In this document: one piece after another, positions 43,745-51,781 of the stretch | Position numbering within the stretch: position 1 is the stretch's first letter | Layout: every line of letters begins with the position of its first letter | Notes under the pieces: model-generated | Databases searched by the model: none | Told to the model about the DNA's origin: nothing | What the model saw: the letters and a program-made list of their open reading frames with translations, nothing else | Translations under genes and position numbers: made by a program | Origin: Oscillospiraceae bacterium | Lineage (GTDB): Bacteria > Bacillota > Clostridia > Saccharofermentanales > Saccharofermentanaceae | Direction of reading: 5' to 3' | Assembly (NCBI GenBank): GCA_902764825.1 | Contig: CACWXL010000006.1 | Span: 43,439 to 107,438 of the forward strand | DNA length: 64,000 nt

Positions 43745-43858
43745 ATTTGCACGCTTACAAGACACTTTGGCCTTATCCTCGGCCGCCAAGGCAGGATTCG
43801 AACCTGCAAACCAACCAATCGCTTAATTGCTGAGCGTGTCTTTCACGTTGCACCCTCA
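43745..43858 (-). ncRNA. Candidate Y RNA (YrlA-like) with tRNA mimic
   Basis: On the minus strand a long stem is formed by AAGACAC (43842-43836) with GTGTCTT (43765-43759), extended by GCAACG with CGTGCA. It encloses a perfect T-arm, GCAGG-TTCGAAT-CCTGC (43807-43791), a D-arm-like hairpin CGCT...AGCG (43836-43820), and a third hairpin CTTGGC...GCCAAAG. Only 12 bases separate the D-like and T arms, so there is no anticodon arm and this is not a normal tRNA. Bacterial YrlA RNAs have just this: a stem for Ro binding and a tRNA-like module. It ends about 90 bases before the Ro-like gene. Confidence 0.65.
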
Positions 43859-43894
43859 TGTTACATCTCGAAAATGGGGTTTCATAGATGCAGA

Positions 43895-43923
43895 TTGACT
43901 TGTGATTACAACCCCAATATAAT
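43895..43923 (+). promoter_or_regulatory. Promoter of the second WYL gene
   Basis: TTGACT (43895-43900), 17 bp, TATAAT (43918-43923). GTGAAT at 43924-43929 and ATTCAC about 30 bp later form an inverted pair just downstream, possibly an operator shared with the divergent Y RNA-Ro-rtcB transcript. Confidence 0.7.
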
Positions 43924-43986
43924 GTGAATATCATGGCATTTTCGCGATTTTTAACATAATTCACGACCCCAAATAGGAGTTACACA

Positions 43987-45009
43987 ATGACCGAGAAATA
44001 TAAGATCTATCTTTCCGAGGACACAAAAGCAAGGCTTATCAACGATGCCGAGCTCTTCGAATTCTACAGAAATGACGGCACCGTGAACCTCAACGGCTTC
44101 CTTAAAGAACTCATCGTCAATTATTTCGAGCAATACAGAAAAGACAATGATGAACTCTTAAATAACGTCATCAGCGAACTTACTTCGGTAAAGTCCTTAA
44201 AGTCCAAAGAAGCTTCCGCACTGGCTGAGAAGATCATCAGGACATACATCAACAACAAAGAGACCGGCGCAGGCAAGAGCACAGTTATCACGCTCACCGT
44301 AAGCGGCGAGTCTTACAACATAATCAGGATAATCGAGAATAATCTCCTTCAGGACAGCTCCATGTCAGGCTATATCAAGGACATGTTCCTGTCCTATCTC
44401 TCGATCCCGAGAAACAAGCGCGAAGAGATAATCTTCAAAGAGACTTACGAGACGATCAACAGAGCCATCGCCGAATCAAGGGTCCTCACCTTCACTTCAA
44501 CATTCTCAGGCAAAAAAGGCCCCGTCCGCGTCGAGCCCTACCTGATCGCGACATCAAAGGAAGAGCAGTTCAGCTATCTTCTCTGCCACGGCTATAAATA
44601 CAGCAAAGACCACACATTCAGGATCTCCAGAATGCGTGATGTCTTCATTACGACAGATACATTCGTCAGGAAAGATACGATACAGCAAAGGCTTACGGAG
44701 ACCGGCATGAGGCATCCTCACTCGGCTGCGCCTGACACGCACGCGGTAATAAAGATGACCGAACGCGGCAAACAGATGTACCGCATGATCATAAAGAACC
44801 GTCCCGCCGTCACATCGGTCGACGGGGACAAATACATTTTCGACTGGCCCGAGATGCAGCTCGAAGACTACTTCAGACGCTTCGGCAAAGAGGCAGTGGT
44901 ACTAAGACCGCGCCGTCTTAAAGACAAGCTCCTGAAATACTATTCTGAAGCTGCCGATGCATATGAGAATAAGTCCGGATCTTATTCCGGATCGCCCTCG
45001 CCCGTATAA
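43987..45009 (+). CDS. WYL-domain regulator with RHH-like N-terminus, divergent to the RNA-repair operon
   Basis: 340 residues; ATG at 43987 follows AGGAGTTACACA. The N-terminus, YKIYLSEDTKARLINDAELFEFYRNDG then LNGFLKELIVNYFEQY, looks like a ribbon-helix-helix domain. A second similar unit, STVITLTVSGESYNIIRIIENN, may follow at about 100-140. Residues about 160-225 are a WYL domain (ESRVLTFTSTFSGKKGPVRVEPYLI, then HTFRISRMRDV). It shares layout with the WYL protein at 1058. Divergent placement against Y RNA-Ro-rtcB suggests it senses RNA fragments or cyclic-phosphate nucleotides and controls repair, replacing RtcR of Proteobacteria; that is inference. Confidence 0.75.
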   Translation: MTEKYKIYLSEDTKARLINDAELFEFYRNDGTVNLNGFLKELIVNYFEQYRKDNDELLNNVISELTSVKSLKSKEASALAEKIIRTYINNKETGAGKSTVITLTVSGESYNIIRIIENNLLQDSSMSGYIKDMFLSYLSIPRNKREEIIFKETYETINRAIAESRVLTFTSTFSGKKGPVRVEPYLIATSKEEQFSYLLCHGYKYSKDHTFRISRMRDVFITTDTFVRKDTIQQRLTETGMRHPHSAAPDTHAVIKMTERGKQMYRMIIKNRPAVTSVDGDKYIFDWPEMQLEDYFRRFGKEAVVLRPRRLKDKLLKYYSEAADAYENKSGSYSGSPSPV

Positions 45010-45359
45010 GGAAAGTCATCGTCATCGACGTCTTCCTCTCCGATCGAGAATCCGTAATCGCATCCGGCGAAAGCCATGAGATTCATAATGACGGCCTTCT
45101 GGTCATCAAGCTGGCTGTTCACATCTTCCATCTCCATAAGTGCGGGATTGGACAGAGCGATCTCCTCGATCAGGGCCTCGCCGTCATCTTCACCGAATTT
45201 CTCAAGGATGGCATTCTCATATTCCAGAGAAGCGATCAGCGTATCAAAAAAACGCTCGGTCATATCAAGGAAAGCACTGTAGTACTCCTCCTTTGACCAT
45301 TTCTCGGGTTCATGGATCATGCTTACAAAATTTTCGTCGAAATAACCTTCGTTTAACAT
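44982..45359 (-). CDS. Acidic hypothetical protein
   Basis: 125 residues, strongly acidic, with a tail GEEDVDDDDFPYTGEGDPE. Helical N-terminal two thirds, no membrane segment or Cys motif. Its 3' end overlaps the convergent WYL gene by 28 bp. No family recognised. GC-rich codon use matches the neighbouring chromosomal genes, so it looks like a normal small cytoplasmic protein of the host. Confidence 0.65.
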   Translation of the reverse strand: MLNEGYFDENFVSMIHEPEKWSKEEYYSAFLDMTERFFDTLIASLEYENAILEKFGEDDGEALIEEIALSNPALMEMEDVNSQLDDQKAVIMNLMAFAGCDYGFSIGEEDVDDDDFPYTGEGDPE

Positions 45360-45426
45360 GGCTTCGTCCCCCGTTCGTATGTCTTATGATTACTGTATCA
45401 CGGTTCGCCGGCAATTGCCAAAAAAA

Positions 45427-46794
45427 TCATTTGTTTTCCTTCAGTGCCACCCAGATGGCCGGACGGACGCCGATGTAATCGAAGCGGTTCATCATGCCGC
45501 CGGTTTGGATCCGGCCGAGATGGTCGACATAGCAGGCAGCCTCTCCTGTCGCACCGGGTGTTCTGAGCCACCAGAGGCTGTAACCGTTCTCATCGACATA
45601 AAGAACATTTCCTTTTTTAGCGTATGGTATTGCAGCTGTTTGCCGTGAACTGTCACCGTGGAAATATGTCTCGGCTTCATCAAGGCTCAACAGGAATACT
45701 TTGTCTTCGGTGTTATTGCCGCCGGGTACTTTCTTATCCTTGTTCCCGCTGTTTGTGATCTCTGTCATGAGGATCATTTTCTTCTCCTCCTGACTGAAAG
45801 CTTCATTTAAGAAGGAATTATTCAGCCATTTCCGCAATGAGCATTTCTCCCATGTGGTATCTTTTTCTGTAAAATCGTAAGCACTGCTGTAGACAATACT
45901 TTCAGTGACAAGGAGCACCTTGTCGTCCTGCTTGTCCAGGATCCTCCAGACGAGCTTCTCACCGCCGTAATTGCCGAAATAAGCTGTTTGGCCGTTCACA
46001 AATCTGATCAGGTTCAGATCTACTTCTACTGTTCTTTCGGCAGCTATCCTTTCTGACTGTTCTTTCTCGTATTTTGCGTGAAGTGACTCATTCATGATTG
46101 CAGAATCGATCCTGCCGAAACTCACCCACATTGCAGGACGGACACCAAGACGGAAAATGTTTCTGTCATCTCCGCGGAGATAGACAAAGCCGTTACTTCT
46201 TACATTTGCACCGTAGCCGGCTTCACAACCCGGAGAACGGAGCCACCAGCTGCAATATCCGTCTTCGTCAACCCAAAGCTCATCATAGGATGCGGGATCC
46301 TCCAGAGGCTTTGCCTTGCGGTCTTCGTCTGAGGCAAAATATGCCTCGGCTTCGTCTATGCTGAGTACGAATACATTATCGTAAGTATTGTCTCCGCCCT
46401 TAGTGTGAAATTTCTTGTTGTTGCCGTTCGCTTCGTATGACTGAACGATTCCTGCCCGCTCAAATTCGTCAAATGAGTTTTCAATGAAGTCGGTGTTGAG
46501 CCACCCTCTCAATGTTGAGGTGTCCCAGGATTGGTTATCGCGACCGGGATCGCCAGGTTCAAGGTCATTATATAAGCGGGCATCGATCACATATTTTGAT
46601 AAAAGCAATTTCTCGCCTTGTTCATTAGTTCTAAGGACTATCCATTCCAGATCTATATCGTGATATTTTCCTAAGCCTACTGTCTCGCAGCTTGCAAGAC
46701 TTATGGGCTTGGCTCTTCCGAGATTACAGCCCGGAAGAACTGCCAATGACATCAGCATTATCATGCCCATCACAACCGCTAATATCTTCTTCAT
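45427..46794 (-). CDS. Lipoprotein with two DUF6273 domains
   Basis: 455 residues from the ATG at 46794, with GGGGAGAATCCAAAC before it. Signal peptide ends in the lipobox LPGC (about 20-23). Two DUF6273 units follow: each has a Trp-rich strand WIVLR or WRILD, a segment WDTSTLRGWLN or WEKCSLRKWLN, a GGxNTxDxVFxLSxDEAExYF line, a WWLRSPG or WWLRTPG line, and ends GVRPAMWV or GVRPAIWV. DUF6273 is common in surface proteins of Clostridia and resembles sugar-binding lectin-like folds; its ligand is not known. It follows a single-domain DUF6273 lipoprotein. Confidence 0.85.
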   Translation of the reverse strand: MKKILAVVMGMIMLMSLAVLPGCNLGRAKPISLASCETVGLGKYHDIDLEWIVLRTNEQGEKLLLSKYVIDARLYNDLEPGDPGRDNQSWDTSTLRGWLNTDFIENSFDEFERAGIVQSYEANGNNKKFHTKGGDNTYDNVFVLSIDEAEAYFASDEDRKAKPLEDPASYDELWVDEDGYCSWWLRSPGCEAGYGANVRSNGFVYLRGDDRNIFRLGVRPAMWVSFGRIDSAIMNESLHAKYEKEQSERIAAERTVEVDLNLIRFVNGQTAYFGNYGGEKLVWRILDKQDDKVLLVTESIVYSSAYDFTEKDTTWEKCSLRKWLNNSFLNEAFSQEEKKMILMTEITNSGNKDKKVPGGNNTEDKVFLLSLDEAETYFHGDSSRQTAAIPYAKKGNVLYVDENGYSLWWLRTPGATGEAACYVDHLGRIQTGGMMNRFDYIGVRPAIWVALKENK

Positions 46795-46820
46795 GTTTGG
46801 ATTCTCCCCTTGATTCCCGA

Positions 46821-47456
46821 TCAGCTTTCTATGCTTACCCACATGGCAGGCCTTACGCCGTAACAATCTTTATTCACCGGTACAAATTCGCCTTGGCCCG
46901 AACCAAATACCAAAGCACGGGAATCCACCTTTCCGGGTGTGCGGACCCACCATCCGCAGGAGTTGTCAATATTCATTACGACACCGCGCTCCATTGCGTA
47001 CTTGGTAGGGTAAGCAACATATACATAATCAGGATCGGGAAGGTACTTCATGACTTCCTCTCCGCTGAGAAGGAAGATCCTGTCGGTGACATCATCCTTA
47101 GGGAGCTCCGTCTTCAGTATTATCTGCTTCTCGCCTGATGTGAACGCACTATTATAGAAATCCGCATTAAGCCATGTCCTTAATATGCAGAGCTTCCAGG
47201 ATATGTCACGCTTTCTTGTATTAAAGACTCTTGAATCGATGCAGTACTTGGAAAGCAGAAGAGCCTTGCCGTCCTGAACATCCAGGACTATCCATTCAAT
47301 GTCCTCACCCTTGAAGCTGCCCAGAATAACAGGTCCGTTCACGTCGATCTTCGGAACCTCTTTGGAATCCGCTCTTGAACCTGAACACCCGCAACAAAAT
47401 ACACTTGAAATGATCACTGAGATCAATACGAAAACAGCTGCTGCCTTATTCCTCAT
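46821..47456 (-). CDS. Lipoprotein with one DUF6273 domain
   Basis: 211 residues. The signal peptide ends in FCCGC, a lipobox. One DUF6273 unit: IEWIVLDVQDGKALLLSKYCID, WKLCILRTWLNADFYNSAF, DRIFLLSGEEV, GWWVRTPG and YGVRPAMWV at the C-terminus. Gene order, strand and the 26-bp gap to the two-domain gene indicate a duplication within one transcript. External, membrane-anchored. Confidence 0.85.
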   Translation of the reverse strand: MRNKAAAVFVLISVIISSVFCCGCSGSRADSKEVPKIDVNGPVILGSFKGEDIEWIVLDVQDGKALLLSKYCIDSRVFNTRKRDISWKLCILRTWLNADFYNSAFTSGEKQIILKTELPKDDVTDRIFLLSGEEVMKYLPDPDYVYVAYPTKYAMERGVVMNIDNSCGWWVRTPGKVDSRALVFGSGQGEFVPVNKDCYGVRPAMWVSIES

Positions 47457-47538
47457 CCGTCAACACCCTCGCATAAAGCCAAAGCAAAACCTAACCCTCA
47501 AAGAAATTATAGCATTTTTGTCAGCGAAGGATATTCCT

Positions 47539-48354
47539 TTACATCAGCCTCTTATACACGTCTAAAAGGCTCTCCATCTGGTACTTCAATAGCCACGCCG
47601 CATTGCTGTATTCGACTTCTGCTTTGAGGACTTCGATCAGCCTGGGATAGTATTCTTCGGTCTCTTTGATCATGCGGTAGATACGTTCTCTTGAAAGGCC
47701 CCCTGACATCGTCGTGATGTTGTTCGTGCGGTCGATGCACTTTATAAGGGCCGCCTTTGGATTTGTTGCGATCTGATCGTAGTAATCCTTCAAGACTGCG
47801 CTCCTGTTCTCAGGCGTGGTCTTTTCGCACGTCAGAAGGCGCACAAGTTCCTTTGTCTCATCGTTTACGGGAAGCTGGTCATAAGTAACGCCGCAGTCTT
47901 CTACAACATCGTGTAAAAGGCATGCGGCGATAATTGCGTCATCTTTTATGTTCATGGATAAGGCGTGACAGGCAAGATTAAGCGGGTGATAAATGTAAGG
48001 TGTAGTCGAACGCTTGCGCATCTGGCCCTTGTGCGCCTCAGTCGCAAATGTGACTGCTTTAAGTGTATTCGTAAGACCCAGATTCTTTGCCGTGGTCTTA
48101 ACATATGTCTTCATGTGTTCCCAGTTGTAGATCGCATCCTTGGTCTTAAATACGCCCTTCTTCTCTTCAACCAGCGCAGACACTGAAACGTCGAACAGTT
48201 CTGCAAGCTTCATTATCTTATCGATATCAGGCTTATACTCATCTCTTTCCCATGAAGAAACAGCCTGGAAAGTAATGCCGATCTTATCGGCCACCTGCTC
48301 TTGTGTAAGCCCCCGCTCTTCTCTTAATGATCTGATATTGCTCCCGATACTCAT
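47539..48354 (-). CDS. HTH-HD protein, SpoT/MESH1-like ppGpp hydrolase
   Basis: 271 residues; ATG at 48354 follows GGAGGGACGGAT. Residues about 5-62 are an XRE helix-turn-helix (LREERGLTQEQVADKIGITFQAVSSWERDEYKPDI). Residues about 90-250 are an HD domain: AHKGQMRKRSTTPYIYHPL, LLHDVVED with the His-Asp pair, and IKCIDRTNNI. This is the pattern of small alarmone hydrolases that degrade (p)ppGpp. No synthetase domain is present. The fusion would let alarmone level, or the regulator's own binding, tie to transcription. Confidence 0.88.
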   Translation of the reverse strand: MSIGSNIRSLREERGLTQEQVADKIGITFQAVSSWERDEYKPDIDKIMKLAELFDVSVSALVEEKKGVFKTKDAIYNWEHMKTYVKTTAKNLGLTNTLKAVTFATEAHKGQMRKRSTTPYIYHPLNLACHALSMNIKDDAIIAACLLHDVVEDCGVTYDQLPVNDETKELVRLLTCEKTTPENRSAVLKDYYDQIATNPKAALIKCIDRTNNITTMSGGLSRERIYRMIKETEEYYPRLIEVLKAEVEYSNAAWLLKYQMESLLDVYKRLM

Positions 48355-48372
48355 ATCCGTCCCTCCTGCAAA

Positions 48373-48615
48373 TTACATATCCCTGTTCATAAAAGCTATT
48401 GCCTGCTCTTCCGTTATCTCTTCCATCTCATCCATTATCTGGGCATTTCCGAAGCCGTAGAAGCTGTCATCGGTAGGATCAAAGCCCACGAGGTGGTCGA
48501 GTATTACGTTCCTCTCATCTGCTTTCCATTCTCCGTTATCGAAAAGGAAATATCCGTCATCCCGGGCCATGCCCAGCCTTCTTCCGCGTATCAGGTAGTA
48601 TGTTATGTCTGCCAT
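48373..48615 (-). CDS. Hypothetical acidic protein, 80 residues
   Basis: ATG at 48615 follows GGGAGGAAGATCAC. The product is acidic with a strand-rich beginning (ITYYLIRGRRLGMARDDGYFLFDNGEW) and a helical acidic end. No motif. It is 18 bp upstream of the HTH-HD gene, so likely cotranscribed. Confidence 0.65.
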   Translation of the reverse strand: MADITYYLIRGRRLGMARDDGYFLFDNGEWKADERNVILDHLVGFDPTDDSFYGFGNAQIMDEMEEITEEQAIAFMNRDM

Positions 48616-48786
48616 GTGATCTTCCTCCCTTCAGCCATAGAATAGAGGAACTCACATCAATATTTTAGCGAGCGGGAATTGAAGATTCAATCAGGAATTC
48701 AAGTGAGGCTTGAGCGGGTAAAATGCGTATGTGCATTGCTATTCCAAATCGCGAAAAAGGTTTTGATATCAACGCCTCTCCCACCA

Positions 48787-48828
48787 ACAAAACAAGCTCG
48801 GGTGCATTTGCTCCTGAGCTTGTTTTGT
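48787..48828. terminator. Strong bidirectional terminator
   Basis: ACAAAACAAGCTC-16-GAGCTTGTTTTGT forms a perfect 13-bp stem. The T-rich arm on either strand suits termination. Confidence 0.65.
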
Positions 48829-49033
48829 GTACATCTATCCGGATCGATACTTATTGGGGCTTGGTTGTTCTGAGTGTGCCGGACGGTTGCCGGTCCTCGT
48901 GCTTGCCGATTACTAATGATTCCTATTGTTCCCATGGAGGCGCCCCGCAGCACCATCCTTATGACTTCATTATAGTAAGGAGTTGTGTAATCTTTATGAA
49001 TGATTATCGGGAGTTGCTTCGTGCTTTACGTTA

Positions 49034-49290
49034 TGACGTACTAAAAACAAATAATTAGAAATTAGTACGTAATTTTAGAAGCAAATCACCACACCTCGCG
49101 CAAGTTTTACGGACTAATAATTTTTATTAAAGAATTAGTACGTAATTTTTCACACTTTCAAAACAATTTTTGATCAAACCTACGTACTAATAATTCGTTT
49201 TCTAAAATTAGTACGTAAAATCCACACCCGGCAACGGCATTTTCGAAAAATCTTACGTACCAAAAATGCATTTTCAAATATTAGTACGTA
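49034..49290. repeat. Cluster of four palindromes with TACGTACTAA arms
   Basis: Four imperfect inverted repeats of 37-39 bp lie at 49034-49072, 49107-49145, 49181-49217 and 49254-49290. Each has a left arm close to TACGTACTAA and a right arm TTAGTACGTA, with an AT-rich loop of about 15-18 bases; spacers of about 35 bases are unrelated except that three contain CACAC. The right arm is invariant; units 2 and 4 have one change in the left arm (TACGGACTAA, TACGTACCAA). No gene overlaps except a possible 21-codon frame ending in the first unit. Confidence 0.85.
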
Positions 49291-49337
49291 TGCATAAAAG
49301 CTCACCCCAATGAACCGCATTTTTCTATCAATTCCCT

Positions 49338-49390
49338 TTGACAAATTTTACTTTATCCCTGGATTTTTTACTTTATCCCTGAGTTTTGCC
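49338..49390 (+). repeat. Dispersed direct-repeat element, copy 1
   Basis: TTGACAAATTTTACTTTATC begins the element; TTTTACTTTATCCCTG occurs twice (49346-49361 and 49366-49381), 20 bp apart, and it ends GAGTTTTGCC. Copies 2 and 3 are at 54209-54254 and, inverted, 59835-59888. It lies 240 bp upstream of a secreted-protein gene. Confidence 0.85.
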
Positions 49391-49626
49391 TTTTCTATTG
49401 ATTTCTCCTTGACATTTATGATATCTATGAAACAGCTTGTTCAGAAAGGCTCAAAGCCAACGCTGATAGGCATTTCGGGGAAATGGAGGTATAGACCAAT
49501 GGGTTATTAGCATATCGGAAGCTGTGTTTGACATAAATTAGTTGCCGTTGTCCGCTCAGCATATAAGAACAAGTTCAGGCACCAATTATTAAAGGAAAAA
49601 TTACAATTATTAAAGGAGATTTCATT

Positions 49627-50010
49627 ATGAACAAGTTCACAAAGGGAATTCTGTCATTAGGTCTTGCATTGAGCATTCTCGCTGGTGCTGCAGGCACAGC
49701 ATTAGCTGATACTAAAACCGGCTCACTTGGTGGAAGAGGCACCTCTGCTACATCAACTATTAGCAAATATTCCGCATACGTTTCCACCTCATTTACCGGT
49801 TCAGGTGTAGTTTCTTATTCTACAACATATAAATATGTTAATTCGAATCTTGGAACAGGCAAAATAAATAGGGGTTACGGCAATTATGCCACAAATGTAT
49901 CAACAACCATAAGCGCTCCTACTGGCTACAAGAGTGTACGTGTAGATAGCAAACATGACGTCGTTGCATCTGGTCAGAGCTGGCATGCATCAACGTCTGC
50001 AGATTATTAA
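49627..50010 (+). CDS. Small secreted protein
   Basis: 127 residues; ATG at 49627 follows AAAGGAGATTTCATT. A Sec signal peptide ends at GTALA (about residue 27), with no lipobox, so the mature protein of about 100 residues is released. The mature part is rich in Ser, Thr, Tyr and Gly (TSFTGSGVVSYSTTYKYVNS) and looks like a beta-sandwich without Cys. No family recognised. A hairpin follows 50 bp after the stop. It stands just upstream of the solute-binding lipoprotein cluster. Confidence 0.8.
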   Translation: MNKFTKGILSLGLALSILAGAAGTALADTKTGSLGGRGTSATSTISKYSAYVSTSFTGSGVVSYSTTYKYVNSNLGTGKINRGYGNYATNVSTTISAPTGYKSVRVDSKHDVVASGQSWHASTSADY

Positions 50011-50061
50011 TCTGATTATAACTGCTTGATCTTCAGATCAATTTGCATCTTATGAACTGCG

Positions 50062-50091
50062 GTGGTATTGCTCATTCAAAAGCAATACCAC
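50062..50091 (+). terminator. Hairpin after the secreted-protein gene
   Basis: GTGGTATTGCT-8-AGCAATACCAC, an 11-bp perfect stem, followed only by TGCGAATTT. Probably a terminator, though the T-run is poor. Confidence 0.5.
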
Positions 50092-50273
50092 TGCGAATTT
50101 AAATACTCTAATCAGACGGCATGATAAAAGCAGTGGGTGTCATTTCAAAAACAAGACATTTTCGTAGTAATAATGCCGGGCTGTTTTCGCATTTGAGGTC
50201 ATACAAAGGACACATGCACATTATAGATTAATCCTGTGGGAAGGAATTCTGATGGAAGAAAAGGAGAATAGGA

Positions 50274-51737
50274 ATGAAAAAAGCCTTACAAAAAGTACTT
50301 TGCTCAGCACTGTTTATTGCTATGGTTCTGCCAATAGCAGCATGCGGTAAAAAGGACGAGAGCTGGACAACCATAAGCACCTCGCAGGAAGATCAAAATG
50401 TTGTAAATGCGGATGTTACTAATATTACTTTCGCCGTGCCCGATTTTTGCAAAGTCGACAGTAATCATCTGAAACTTTTCAACGAGGAGCTTCAAAATGA
50501 CGGTCACAACTATCAACTTGAGATAAAGACGCTTGCTGACGAAGAATACTTTTCGAATCTCGAGAATGAATTGAAAAACGGAAATGTAGATGTTGCATTT
50601 TTGGGATTAGGTGATGGAAGCAACAGTATAATAAGCCTTATCAACTCAGGGTTGTTACTTAACCTTGACGAGATACTCCCGTCAGAAAAAGGAAAGACGT
50701 TATACAATTCTTTCCCAAAAGCTTTATGGGAGTCTGTTAAGTGTAACGGCCACGCTTATTCTATACCGAACGCTAATGCCAGCGATCTCGGTGTATATGC
50801 AGCATTTAATAAGGATTACATCGAAGAAGCTGCGATTGAAAACTGGGACGGAAGCATTGAAGGCATTTACAAGATAATAAAGAACGTTAAATGGAATGAT
50901 GAGGAAGCTCCCCGCCTTCAGTATCTGGTATCCGATTTTGATTTTGCAGAAATGATCAGGTGTGAGTTCCAAAACGGCTTGCTTTATGATTATGACACCT
51001 TGAAGATAGAGAACCCTTTGGAATCGGAGAAATTCATCAATTACTTTAAAGTGCTTGAGCAGATGAAGTCTGACGGGTATCTGGCTGATTCCGTGTCGTA
51101 TTATCAGAACGCCTCATATGCCGACGAGAATGCAAACTTAACTTCGGGAAAATTCCTTGTCGTATTAGCAACAGGCGAACCTGATGAATACTTATTAAAG
51201 AACAATATCTGCATAAAACAAACAACTTCTTACCTGTCATCAAGGATAAACGGCTCCATCGGAATCTCAAAAGAAACCGGCAATCAGGATGCAGTTGTGG
51301 ACTTTCTGGGGCTTTTATATAACGAAGAAAAATATGCAAACATTTTAATATATGGAAAACAGGGTGAGGATTATAAGCTTGCAGACGGTTTCCCGGTAAA
51401 CATGGATGGTTCTGAAGTTTACGATAATTATCTTGCAAAGATTTGTCTGAACCTGTTTATAAATGTTCATCCGGTTAAAGATGACATATTTACACATAAC
51501 CGCAAGGAAACATTTTTCGCATTCTATGATGATATTAAACTATCACCTTTTATCGGATTCGAAGCAGATTACGCCGGTGCCGGTACTATCTCGAATGATC
51601 TCGAATTATTTATGGAAAAACTTAGCCAAAAGTCCTTGGATGAAGCTGTCAGTGCGTATTCCGGGAAGTTTAAATCAGATGGCATTGATGCCTATATAGA
51701 TTCTGTGAAAAAACAGTGGGATTCATTTCATCAATGA
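50274..51737 (+). CDS. Solute-binding lipoprotein (sugar ABC-type)
   Basis: 487 residues; ATG at 50274 follows AAAAGGAGAATAGGA. Lipobox IAAC (about 21-24). The mature protein begins ITFAVPDFCKVD and has the cluster 1 solute-binding pattern NGNVDVAFLG, LLLNLDEILP and later a C-terminal helix region. Such proteins feed ABC importers, but no permease or ATPase gene is near. It is shorter than the three 785-807 residue paralogues because it lacks their large N-terminal domain. It is 44 bp upstream of one of them. Confidence 0.8.
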   Translation: MKKALQKVLCSALFIAMVLPIAACGKKDESWTTISTSQEDQNVVNADVTNITFAVPDFCKVDSNHLKLFNEELQNDGHNYQLEIKTLADEEYFSNLENELKNGNVDVAFLGLGDGSNSIISLINSGLLLNLDEILPSEKGKTLYNSFPKALWESVKCNGHAYSIPNANASDLGVYAAFNKDYIEEAAIENWDGSIEGIYKIIKNVKWNDEEAPRLQYLVSDFDFAEMIRCEFQNGLLYDYDTLKIENPLESEKFINYFKVLEQMKSDGYLADSVSYYQNASYADENANLTSGKFLVVLATGEPDEYLLKNNICIKQTTSYLSSRINGSIGISKETGNQDAVVDFLGLLYNEEKYANILIYGKQGEDYKLADGFPVNMDGSEVYDNYLAKICLNLFINVHPVKDDIFTHNRKETFFAFYDDIKLSPFIGFEADYAGAGTISNDLELFMEKLSQKSLDEAVSAYSGKFKSDGIDAYIDSVKKQWDSFHQ

Positions 51738-51781
51738 TCCTTAATAGGAAATCTGTCAGCAAAATGCCATAAAGGAAAGAC

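Noticed and set aside
43791..43840. Canonical tRNA gene on the minus strand
   Set aside because: The T-arm is perfect, but the D-like and T arms are only 12 bases apart with no anticodon arm, and no acceptor stem pairs with the seven bases after the T-arm. A tRNA mimic or remnant fits better.
48996..49058. 21-codon rightward frame ending in the first palindrome
   Set aside because: The ribosome binding site is 12-13 bases away and the product has no features; the bases are better explained by the palindrome cluster.
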